IMG/VR virus record: IMGVR_UViG_3300025282_000214
Location: 1 to 25,597 of that record
DNA from: a virus
Reading direction: 5' to 3' (one strand)
Length of the DNA: 25,597 bases
Positions 1-8,500 of this stretch are shown piece by piece. The position numbers and the translations under genes are program-made. Below the pieces are notes generated by a model. It was not told the origin of the DNA. It ran no database searches and saw only the letters and a list, made by a program, of their open reading frames with translations. The first letter of the stretch is position 1; the number at the start of each line of letters is the position of its first letter.

Positions 1-231
1 AGAGAATATTTAGAATCATTACCTGAAGATGAAAGAGAAACAGCAGGAATTCATACTTGTGATAAATGTTGTAGTAGCAAGCATACAATAGAATGTGAAG
101 AGGAAGAAGATGGTTCTCTAACTCTAAACATTCCTGATGATTTAGTACAGGAGATAGTACAGTCATTTATAGAAAATGCATTGTATGAACTTGCCAAAGA
201 AAATCAAAAGTTAAGTAAGGAGATAAAATGA
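1..231 (+). CDS. Partial small Cys-cluster protein (5' end outside window)
   Basis: An open frame enters from the left edge and ends at a TGA that overlaps the next ATG (ATGA at 228-231). The visible 76 residues contain a Cys cluster, TCDKCC, and another Cys 11 residues later, then an acidic stretch and an amphipathic C-terminal helix ending in KLSKEIK. The cluster resembles the metal-binding knuckles of the neighbouring mini-proteins, but only one CxxC is visible. It belongs to the same tightly coupled plus-strand operon. The function is not recognised. The coupling and plausible codon content support a real gene, but its true length is unknown. Confidence 0.6.
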   Translation, partial: REYLESLPEDERETAGIHTCDKCCSSKHTIECEEEEDGSLTLNIPDDLVQEIVQSFIENALYELAKENQKLSKEIK

Positions 232-398
232 CACAGGAACAAGCAATGTTAACAGAAAACATACTCAGTTTTTATTGGACAGAAGAAGAAAAGCATTATG
301 ATGAAGGTGGTAAAGACCCTAAGCATATATTCAATAGCTTTCTTGGTCTACAAGCTGAATTAGATAACTTTTATCACAGAGGGATCAAAGTAATATGA
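228..398 (+). CDS. Small acidic hypothetical protein (56 aa)
   Basis: The ATG at 228 overlaps the previous stop (ATGA), with an AAGGAG Shine-Dalgarno at about 216-221. The stop TGA at 396-398 overlaps the ATG of the next gene at 395, so it is coupled on both sides. The product is small, rich in Glu/Asp and aromatics (FYWTEEEKHYDEGG), without Cys or a membrane segment. A soluble helical protein is likely. The family is not recognised. Conservation of the double overlap is the main reason for calling it. Confidence 0.6.
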   Translation: MTQEQAMLTENILSFYWTEEEKHYDEGGKDPKHIFNSFLGLQAELDNFYHRGIKVI

Positions 399-634
399 GT
401 AAAATGAAAGAGGGACCGAATGATTGGGGATTAACATATAACATTGACTGGAATAAGTCATATGAAAGGACAGTTGTGAAGACTAGAGATAATTTTGCAG
501 TCCATCTATGCCCAGAGTGCAACATTGCTTATGAAATAGTCAAAGATGTCTATCAGAAGAAGCAAAATACGCATTATTACAAGGACTTTCCTTCTATAGG
601 ATTGCCACGTAAAACTTGTTTAGGATGCTCATAA
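395..634 (+). CDS. Small zinc-ribbon-like protein (79 aa)
   Basis: Two CxxC knuckles are visible: CPEC at residues 39-42 and CLGC at 75-78, about 33 residues apart. This is typical of a zinc ribbon whose second knuckle sits at the extreme C terminus. The N-terminal 35 residues are polar and contain WGLTYNIDWNKSYERTV. Start and stop are both shared with neighbours (ATGA at 395, TAATG at 632-636). Small CxxC proteins in phage early operons often bind nucleic acid or host enzymes, but no specific function can be assigned. It is one of several similar proteins in this operon. Confidence 0.7.
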   Translation: MSKMKEGPNDWGLTYNIDWNKSYERTVVKTRDNFAVHLCPECNIAYEIVKDVYQKKQNTHYYKDFPSIGLPRKTCLGCS

Positions 635-825
635 TGCCTATGCCTAATCATTGTTTGGAATGCGATAAACCCTTCTTAGGAGAACAGAAATACTGTACCA
701 AGTGTGCTGACAGTCGTTTTTATATAAACGAGCACAATCTTATTATCGAAGAAGCAGAATTTAATACTATACAGGAGATGATAGATGAAGAGAAAGCAAA
801 AAGAGCAGCAAACCGCAATAGATAG
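634..825 (+). CDS. Small zinc-ribbon-like protein (63 aa)
   Basis: I place the start at the ATG at 634, which overlaps the preceding TAA (TAATG), rather than at the in-frame ATG at 616 inside the upstream gene. The N terminus holds a compact zinc ribbon: CLEC at residues 7-10 and CTKC at 21-24, with a short beta-hairpin-length loop (DKPFLGEQKY) between. An acidic helix rich in Glu and Lys follows. The 3' end overlaps the next gene by 41 nt. The role is unknown; nucleic-acid or protein binding would fit the fold. Confidence 0.7.
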   Translation: MPMPNHCLECDKPFLGEQKYCTKCADSRFYINEHNLIIEEAEFNTIQEMIDEEKAKRAANRNR

Positions 826-1072
826 GTTAATTTCTGATGATATAATTCTCTCTCCAGATAGTGGAGCTGAATATCGCATTCAGAAAGATACATCTCAAAA
901 TAAACTTGAAGCAGATAATGATTGGAGAGCTGGAATAAATGCTTTCCGTTCAAGCGCAACATTAGAATTAGAGAAGATTCCGTTATTAGAAGGTCATCTT
1001 TATAATACGATGGAGTCTTTGTTACAACGGGTACTATTGCTTGAGAAAAAGGTCGAAATACTTGGGGAATAA
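785..1072 (+). CDS. Small helical/coiled-coil protein (95 aa)
   Basis: An AGGAG at 773-777 lies 7 nt before the ATG at 785, so the 41-nt overlap with the upstream gene is supported by a good ribosome site. The N terminus is basic and Gln-rich. The last 30 residues form a leucine-rich heptad pattern (SLLQRVLLLEKKVEIL) that should make a short coiled coil, probably for oligomerisation. No Cys pair and no membrane segment. The family is not recognised. Confidence 0.65.
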   Translation: MKRKQKEQQTAIDRLISDDIILSPDSGAEYRIQKDTSQNKLEADNDWRAGINAFRSSATLELEKIPLLEGHLYNTMESLLQRVLLLEKKVEILGE

Positions 1073-1220
1073 GTGCTTATATTGTGATCGCAACAGAGAA
1101 CGACGAGGAGGCTACGCGAGTCTCCTCGTTTGTACTAAATGCTTTAGGAGAATGATAAATGACAAAAAAAGACTATATAAAGATATCAAAAGTCATAAAG
1201 GAGCATACAAGAGGTGCTGA
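1062..1220 (+). CDS. Putative small zinc-ribbon protein, TTG start (52 aa)
   Basis: This short frame lies between and partly overlaps two better supported genes: 11 nt with the gene ending at 1072 and 62 nt with the gene starting at 1159. It has no ATG before its Cys pairs, so a TTG start is proposed at 1062, with a weak AAAGG at 1048-1052. TTG at 1041 is an alternative. The reason to keep it is the motif: CLYC at residues 5-8, a Gly/Arg-rich loop, then CTKC at 24-27, followed by a basic tail. This is the same double-knuckle pattern as its neighbours. It fills an otherwise empty 86-nt gap. Real translation is uncertain. Confidence 0.45.
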   Translation: MGNKCLYCDRNRERRGGYASLLVCTKCFRRMINDKKRLYKDIKSHKGAYKRC

Positions 1221-1350
1221 TAGCGACGATGGCTATCAAGGTCATATAGCACATTATGTTTTAGTAGAGAAGCTATCAGACGTGTTCTTAAGCGATAATG
1301 ATAGATTTGATGCTGATAAATTCAAGAAAGCATGTAAAGGAGACACATGA
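1159..1350 (+). CDS. Small conserved phage hypothetical protein (63 aa)
   Basis: A Shine-Dalgarno TAGGAGA lies just before the ATG at 1159, and the stop TGA overlaps the next ATG (ATGA at 1347-1350). The sequence has an N-terminal DYIKISKVIKEH helix and a C-terminal DNDRFDADKFKKAC motif. From memory, a DNxRFDxxxFxxAC ending of this kind is common in small phage and prophage proteins of unknown function. No catalytic or metal site is evident. It is probably a conserved accessory protein. Confidence 0.7.
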   Translation: MTKKDYIKISKVIKEHTRGADSDDGYQGHIAHYVLVEKLSDVFLSDNDRFDADKFKKACKGDT

Positions 1351-1706
1351 TACCAGGTTCTTGCGCTCATTGTGACTCCAAAGAAGACTTAATCCCTATA
1401 TGTATTCAGTGTGTACATATCAGGGCTGGCTATAAGAAAGCTTATAATATACTTATGGATTATTGGAGTTTTATTCCAGATGATGATAAATATGATGTAA
1501 GCAAAAGAATTGATGAAGCTTTAGGCTTCGAGAATGAAAAAACAACTTCTGATGAACTCAATAAGGTCACTATAGTGCCAAATAAGGCCCAAAATAGCCC
1601 CTTAAAGGACGTTTCTCATAAAGTTGATACTCCACATCCAGATACAATTAAAAACGCCTTAAAACGGCTCAGAGACACCTTTAATTACGGAATTAGAGAT
1701 GAGTGA
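1347..1706 (+). CDS. Zinc-ribbon-like protein with disordered tail (119 aa)
   Basis: Coupled to the previous gene by ATGA. The N terminus has a tight double knuckle, CAHC (residues 6-9) and CIQC (19-22), with a ten-residue loop. A helical segment with aromatic and acidic residues (YNILMDYWSFIPDDD) follows, then a polar, probably disordered stretch, then a basic end (ALKRLRDTF). The product could bind nucleic acid through the ribbon and basic tail, but this is inference. The 3' end overlaps the next gene by 8 nt. Confidence 0.7.
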   Translation: MIPGSCAHCDSKEDLIPICIQCVHIRAGYKKAYNILMDYWSFIPDDDKYDVSKRIDEALGFENEKTTSDELNKVTIVPNKAQNSPLKDVSHKVDTPHPDTIKNALKRLRDTFNYGIRDE

Positions 1707-1929
1707 TAAAGAGATTGAATTCATAGGAAATGTAGGTGTTAATGTTTTTCGTTGTGAGATGTGTAGTAATATATCTAAATTTAAGTACTTAAAACGCCCT
1801 AATGAAGCTGTGGCAGCACTATTAACTGATAGAAAGTTTATGGACATCTGCAGGAAATGTGCTAAAAGAGAAAATGGGAGCAAAAATAAACGTGGATGGG
1901 AAAGGATACATGAAAAAGAAGCCAACTAG
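1699..1929 (+). CDS. Small zinc-ribbon-like protein (76 aa)
   Basis: CEMC at residues 19-22 and CRKC at 51-54 form a split zinc ribbon, with a Lys-rich loop and a helix (EAVAALLTDRKFMDI) between them. The C terminus is strongly basic (KRENGSKNKRGWERIHEK). The layout (short beta-type N terminus, knuckle, helix, knuckle, basic tail) suggests nucleic-acid contact, without direct evidence. It overlaps its neighbours by 8 nt upstream and about 20 nt downstream. Confidence 0.7.
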   Translation: MSDKEIEFIGNVGVNVFRCEMCSNISKFKYLKRPNEAVAALLTDRKFMDICRKCAKRENGSKNKRGWERIHEKEAN

Positions 1930-2164
1930 ACGCGAAATTTCAGATGTAATTGTATCAATGAATAATATATTTATGCAATTAGATAGGAGGATAAGAGGCT
2001 TAGAGTATGCAATTTCGGAATACTTTAAGTTTCAAAATACAGAGGATGATTTCGAGAAATATCTAAAGGAGAAAAAGGATGAAGAAGTCAAAGAAAGCGA
2101 TGCAAAAGCTCATGGAAGAGATATTCAGACAGGTTCAGACAACAAGAGAGGAGGGTCAGAATGA
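1910..2164 (+). CDS. Small charged helical protein (84 aa)
   Basis: The frame is open from 1859, but I prefer the ATG at 1910. It has a GGAAAGGA purine tract just upstream and reduces the overlap with the preceding gene from 71 to 20 nt. The product begins MKKKPTRREISDVIVSMNN and continues as a predicted helix (MQLDRRIRGLEYAISEYF), then a highly charged Lys/Glu/Asp tail. The helix resembles a short coiled-coil oligomerisation segment. No Cys, no membrane segment, no recognised family. It overlaps the next gene by 86 nt. Confidence 0.55.
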   Translation: MKKKPTRREISDVIVSMNNIFMQLDRRIRGLEYAISEYFKFQNTEDDFEKYLKEKKDEEVKESDAKAHGRDIQTGSDNKRGGSE

Positions 2165-2444
2165 GTATGCGCATGATGCAGATAATGCTTTTGCTAACTT
2201 TGAACGCATAGCAGAGCGTACTGGAACAACGAAAGAGAAGGTATTGCTAACGTATTTATTGAAACATATTGACGGTATCACCGCACACGTGAATGGCCAC
2301 ACTTCACAACGTGAAGACGTGCGGGGACGGATTAAAGATTGTATTGTTTACCTATGTCTATTTTGGGGCATGGTGGAATGTGCGGAGGAGCCAGACTGCC
2401 AGAAAGACAATACAAGTTTTACAACTATACCAGAATTCGAGTAG
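2079..2444 (+). CDS. Phage protein resembling DUF1599/DUF6378-type helical families (121 aa)
   Basis: A strong AAAGGAG lies just upstream of the ATG at 2079, which supports this start despite an 86-nt overlap. After a basic N terminus, residues 28-95 show an alpha-helical pattern: an E/Y-rich turn (GQNEYAHDADNAFANFERIA), then VLLTYLLKHIDGI, then GRIKDCIVYLCLFWGMV. This spacing of a YxxxxNFxxIA helix, a conserved KHxD and a terminal D-x5-L helix resembles phage families of the DUF1599/DUF6378 kind, linked in the literature to nucleotide modification or MazG-like housekeeping of nucleotides. The assignment is from memory of the pattern, not a search. It is the last gene of the plus-strand operon. 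Confidence 0.6.
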   Translation: MKKSKKAMQKLMEEIFRQVQTTREEGQNEYAHDADNAFANFERIAERTGTTKEKVLLTYLLKHIDGITAHVNGHTSQREDVRGRIKDCIVYLCLFWGMVECAEEPDCQKDNTSFTTIPEFE

Positions 2445-2545
2445 TTTATCCCTATAAAACGCTAATGTAGCGTCGTTATGAATAGGAAGGGAAGGCGTGA
2501 GTAATCGCGTCTTCCTTATTAGTTACTCAAAGTAACCGGGGGTTT
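2445..2545. terminator. Convergent intergenic region with hairpins, putative bidirectional terminator
   Basis: Two operons converge here: the plus-strand mini-gene operon stops at 2444 and the giant minus-strand gene stops at 2546. Three inverted repeats are visible: ACGCT/AGCGT (2459-2463 with 2469-2473), GGAAG/CTTCC (2490-2494 with 2511-2515, possibly extended by GCG/CGC at 2495-2497 and 2506-2508), and GTTAC/GTAAC (2522-2526 with 2532-2536). None is followed by a long uninterrupted T-run except the T5 at 2543-2547 on the plus strand. A termination role is therefore inferred mainly from position. Confidence 0.4.
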
Positions 2546-5500
2546 TTACAGAATTCCTCTAGGACCTGGAGCTTTCATTGTTTCAGGAATATCCTCAGTA
2601 ACCTGCCTATGTATTTGCCCAAGTGGGAAGCCGAACGCATTCTCCATAATTCTCATAGGATTCTCTACGAAATTGTTAGGACCAAAAGCACTACGGAATA
2701 CCCGTCCCATGGGGAATAGCGTCCAAACCTGATAATCAGCAAGTTTAGAGTAGTCATCATCAAGCCAGCCTCTCAGAGCTGCAGGTCCGAGACGTAAAAC
2801 AGGAGGTGTAACTAGCTGTAAAGGAGCAAGAGATGTGGGATAGGCCCCGAAGAATGCTCTATCCCGTTCTTTCTCATCTCCGAGAAGCCAACTTGAAGTA
2901 TCTTGTAACCAGTTCCAAGGAGCTGGAAGCTGATTATCAAACATGGAGTACATAAATGTGTTTGCTAGCGCGAATACAAAAAGGTCGATACCCATTGTAC
3001 GTTTATATTTCTCATAAGCCTCACTACCAGCTCTATATCCGTATATATTCATCTGTCTGTTTGTATCAAACCTGAAACGGGCAGCATTCCACGCCCAAAG
3101 CTGAAATCGACCCATAACCTTACCAAGGGCTGATCGTACGAATGCGGGCCTATTTGGAGCGTTATAAAGGAATTGTGTCGCCTTAACACCTCTTTTCGCC
3201 AATTCAATTAAGAATGGATGATTAGGGTCTTTAATAGCTCCCTGGAATTTCTTCCAATAGTGAACATAATGCGCCATGAATGAGTCTCTACGAAGCACTC
3301 TCTCTGGCCTACCCATAAATATGTCAGCAATCTTGTTGAATTTACTGCTTGTGAGTTTATGCTTACGATTTAATTCTCTGAGCCTGTGAAGGCTTTCTTT
3401 AGGGTCTTCAGAAATGAGTTTAGTCGCTTCTTCAATAAATTCTTTTGTTTTAGCAGACCGAAGATCAGGAGAAAGCCCAGCTTCATAAGTAAGGAACTCA
3501 GGAAGGACACCGTGATAATCAATAAACTTTTTAACATCTTCTAACGAATCCCATCGTATTGTCTCCTCTCCTATCTTGATTTCTGGTAAATTCTCTTTAA
3601 GCCACTTTGGATTACGAGCATCTTTTAAATTCTGAAAGCCTGTTGACTGTATTGTATGAGTAGTCCCTCCGAATAGATTAGCTATAATCGTTTTAGGGTG
3701 TGTCAATAGTGTAGCAAGTTCATACTTTGCTTCCAAATTAGACCAATGCCGTAATTGCTGTAATGTTATACCCTGAAGGTTTTCAGGAAGGTCTTTGTTT
3801 ACGAGTCCTAAGAATTTAGCAATACCATTAACTTTCTCTCGTACTTTATTGTCAGCCCACCACGCATAAGGAGTTCCTGCAATCTTCATTTTAGGGTCAT
3901 TTATCATACTATCTGGAACATTTACAGGATTTCCTATAGAATCATTAACATAGAGCTTATAAAAATTAGACCATCTCGTCATAAGGCTCTGTTTTGTATC
4001 TGGATTGTAGTCGATTTTATGCCAGCCCTTCTTTATTGCTTTCTGTTCAAATTCATGGATTAGATTACGAGACATAATTTGAGAGAATTGTTTATAATAT
4101 GTATTCGTTAGGTTTCTAATATACGCTTCAGGTACTGTTGAATCAGCAGCCCATCCTGGAATATGAGAATCTCTTGAGAACATGCTTCCCATTCTTTGAT
4201 TTGCGGAATACCATTTTAATATATCGCTTGTTTCACCAGCTTTTGTAGATATATTATCAAGGGTTTCATTCCATGCTTGCCACTCTAATAGCGCATCGCT
4301 ACCCCATTCCCCTGTAATCTGCTTATGCTTATAAGCAAGACGCTTTAATTGAATATCCTGCTCTTCAGGTGTAAGTGTAGACTTTCTTACATAATCAATA
4401 GCCTGTAATAGAGACTTCTCTGCAACCTTCTTATCGAAAAACATATGAGGCCAATAATTCTCATGAGGTATTCGACCAGTCTCATCTATCTCTAATTTCT
4501 CTAATTTCTGTCTTGCAAGCATGCCTTTCTCGCTAGTAGGAATCATCTCAATCATCATACTCTTAGCGATCTTTCTAAGCCCATCGATACCAACGTCCAT
4601 TTCGATTGGCTTACCATTCTCATAATTCTCTACCATTTCACGGATAAACTTCTTATAATCAATACGAGGATTTTTAAGGGTATCTTTATCATAATATCCC
4701 TCAATATATGGCTCTAAGGCATTCTCTTTCCCAGAGATTAGTGTATAAAAATTCTCAAATAGTCCTGTATAAACCTCATTAATCTTATCTACAATCTCTG
4801 CTCCAGTCATGGTTACACGATCTTTGCCAATGTTGACTGTAAATTTCTTATCCTTTAATTCTGCATAATTATGCTTTTTAACCGCACCTTTGTAAGCATC
4901 TTTATATATTTGTGCCTCAGCACGACGTAGGGGTTCAGCGATATATTCTTTTGACATGATATAGTCGCCAATAGGGAGCTCTCTCTCGCGTATTGCTATC
5001 TCTCTTAAAGCATCCCCTTCTGTAATGCTATCTACAAAAAGAAGGTCTATAGTAGATTTATGTATCCATTCTTCTGATTTCTTCACTGAAAAATCATTAG
5101 CACGATTAATCCAGTTCTGCATGATAGTCAGGTAGTTAGATGGCTCCATGATAGTGCCAACTTTACTCTTTCCATCTTTCGTTGTGAAGATTCCTTTCCG
5201 CTTTAATAGGATAATTTCGTCCTTCATAAGTTCCCTGGATATAGTCTCAGGGAAGAGGTAATAATAACGCTTTTGTAATTGAGGTGGCCCTTTAGACTTC
5301 CATATACGCTGCCATATAGTTCCTGTCTGCAAGTCTCTGAAGAAATTATTCATAGCCCTGAAGTCATCTGCATTCATGGCATTGATATCTTTTGATAATA
5401 AACCCCTTGCTATTTCATTAATATTCTGAGCAATTTTATTATTATATTGTTTTAAATGTCCTGTAAGCTCTGTAATGATTTTAGCCTGCTCTTTTGTTAG

Positions 5501-8500
5501 TGTTCCTTTTCTTAATCCCTCGAAATGAGACATATCTGCAATCTGAGAACCTTCGACTTTAGGGTCAATCTCTGGCTCACCCATAAAGCCGAATTGTTCC
5601 TGCTTTTCAACATCAATTCTCTTATTCTCACCAAGGTTCTTAGCAGCCTCTTTTTCCTTTTCAAGTTTAGAGGGTTCAGGAGCTTTCCACATTTTACCTG
5701 TTAATCGTGAAAATTCAAGCATAAATTGTTCTACAGACGTTGGGTGTACTGCTTTACTTGAGTAGCCAAGGCGTGAGAGAGATGTTCTTGATGCTTCCAT
5801 AACCATAGAACGGAAGATATCTCTTGTAAGAGGATTCCATCGCTTTTCCTTTGTAAGCTTTTCTTTTAATGCTTCCAGTGCCTTTAAGCTTCCTCTATTT
5901 AATGAACCAAGCATAAGATAATCAAAGAGACTCTTTTGCTTGGGACTTAAGGCGTCCTTATATTCTCTAATTGCAATATCAATTTGAGATTGATCCATCT
6001 CAGCAGAGATATCATCACCACGCTCTAAGCCACGCATTTGCTTATACCATTCAGCATTGTTTACATTAGCATCGATATCATTAACAAGCATATCAGCAAG
6101 TTCCTGAGCAATCTTGTCTCTTTCTGTTATAGGATTGGAGAATGTACCTTTACGACGTCTATTGCGAGCCATTAAATAGCTTTGAGACTTAAGCTGTTCT
6201 ACTTTCTTATGAATCTCAGGAAAAAGAGCAAATTCTTCAGGCGACATTAACGATGCCATATCAGCAACCTTACGAATAGTTATAATATCTGTCAAATCAT
6301 TAACAAGGAAATCCTCTCCTGTCTCTGCTATCTCCTCCAGGACTTTTAAACGCTCATCACGTGTCTTTGCTTCCTTCATTTCCTTATTGTATTCAGGAAG
6401 TTTCTTTACAAGCTCTTTCCATTTAGCGACATTCCCTGATATAGTCTCCCTTACTGTGTGATTCCAAAGCTTATTATCATTTATCACAGCTATCTGTTCA
6501 TTATAAGGAGTTTTTAGAGTAGCTCTGCCAAGGGCGTTTCTAAGGCTCTCCATGCCTTCATTGGATAAGATACCATTTGCCTGCTGATATACGAGTTTTA
6601 AAGCTTCTTTATTAGTACGAGCAAAGATATTATCACCCCAATTGACAGGCTGAAGTGTCTGAATCATTTTAGGAAGCAGAGTATTAAACTGCCTTTCTGA
6701 ATAAGTATATATTGACTTCCCTTTTTCCTTTATCTCAGGAATAGACCACTTACGACCTTCTGTCCAATTCCTTCCGAAATATGCAGAGTTCATATCAAAG
6801 AAGTCTCCTACAATACCATTGCGCAATTCCCATCCTTCAAGGTCAAAGATTGATTTCATCTTCTTATCAACGACCCATTTCTTTCCAACTCTTTTTTCAA
6901 TTTTTCCAACATTAAAATATGCTGTCCATAATTTCTTGAGAAACATATCTGAGCTTTTAAGCCCTAATTCATCCAATGGATCAGAAGTGAATGCTATTTC
7001 AGCTCTTGTAAGAGCTCTTTGATGCTTCTGCCATTTAGGATCGGTTTTAGCATTGTATGTGACTCTATACTCCTCCTGATCCTTTCCTCTGCCACGAGTA
7101 AATATAAACTGATCTGTTTGTGCAGCAAGTTTATCTTTCTTCGGAGTTTCTAATAGCGCAGCATAAGCAGAACGCATTACTTGAGCACTTGATACGGCTG
7201 CACTAAGCTGATTACGACCCTCTACAGCACGCTGAGATATCTCCACTCTCTGATGAGGAGACCATTGCCATGCAGTGGAGTTTTGTAATGCTGCTTCTTT
7301 TGGATTAAAGTCTGATGTTAATACATCCCTAAATGTTTTTCCCTGATCAGACCCAACTTCAACAGAAGCTCCTTTATTAGGAGTGATAGTCTTTCCATCC
7401 TCTGAAAGGTACTCATGTTTATTAGCCTTAAAGACATCCTTCCATGCTTTCTTCATTCCATGCTGTTCATCTCCGAAATATACAAAAGCTTCATCACCAT
7501 CTAAATCAGCACCCCCCATTGCTCTCATAGCACGTCCATGAAGAAGTATGCCGTGTCCCTTTCTACCAGAGAATCCTTTAAACTTCAATACTTGAGCTCC
7601 TGACATTGAATCCATAGGGACTCTGACAGCAATCACTTCAAAGACATCGTCTGCTTTCGCTTTATTAGACTTAGATAATCCATCGTATGCATCCCAGAGC
7701 TTCCCAAGTGTGGTATTTTTCATACCCTGAATCGAAGTGACAACTTCCATTTCCTGGAAGCCATTATCTAAGAAGAAGATATCATCTCTTGTTTCAAGCT
7801 CTTTTAGCCTTGGATTGACTCCATCAGCATCACGCATTAAGTACTCATCATAAGGACGCATAAATGTTAATGCGCTATTAGGCATTTTAGGTCGAGTTAC
7901 CTGATGTACTATCCAGTTACGCATTGTAGCCATTCTCCAGTCGCGTACATGCTTATGGAGATATATACCAAGGCCTGTGACATCTTCACCCTTATCACGT
8001 GCCTTTTTAATTACAGCCCTTCCTCTTTTCAGCATATTATCAGCAGCACCATTAAACTCTTGTAGCTCTGTTTTAGATTCCTGTGCTTCCCATGACTCTA
8101 ATTCGCCCTCCATAACCATCTGATCAATAGCTTCCATTTGCTGTTTAGTAATCTTGTCATAAGCGAGTTCAGAGAATCTGTTAAAGTCAGGCCCATTCAT
8201 TTTCGTCATAGCATCAAGAAGTTCTGAAACGCCTATCCTATCAACATTCTTCATAAGCTTTTTAAGCCGCGTCTCACTTGGTTTAATGAGATATTTAGCA
8301 AGCTCTTCGTTCCATTTAGTTTCACCAGCAAACCTATTCTTTATAACGGAATTATAAATATCATCTACAATCTTTCTCGTTGCAGGCTCAAAAGACGTTG
8401 GATTAAGTGATGTAAAAAGCTGCTTAACCCATACTTGATTTTTAAGCATATGTTCAGTAGCTGCAGTAGAGCCTCCTCCTCGAATATCAGAAGGATTCAT

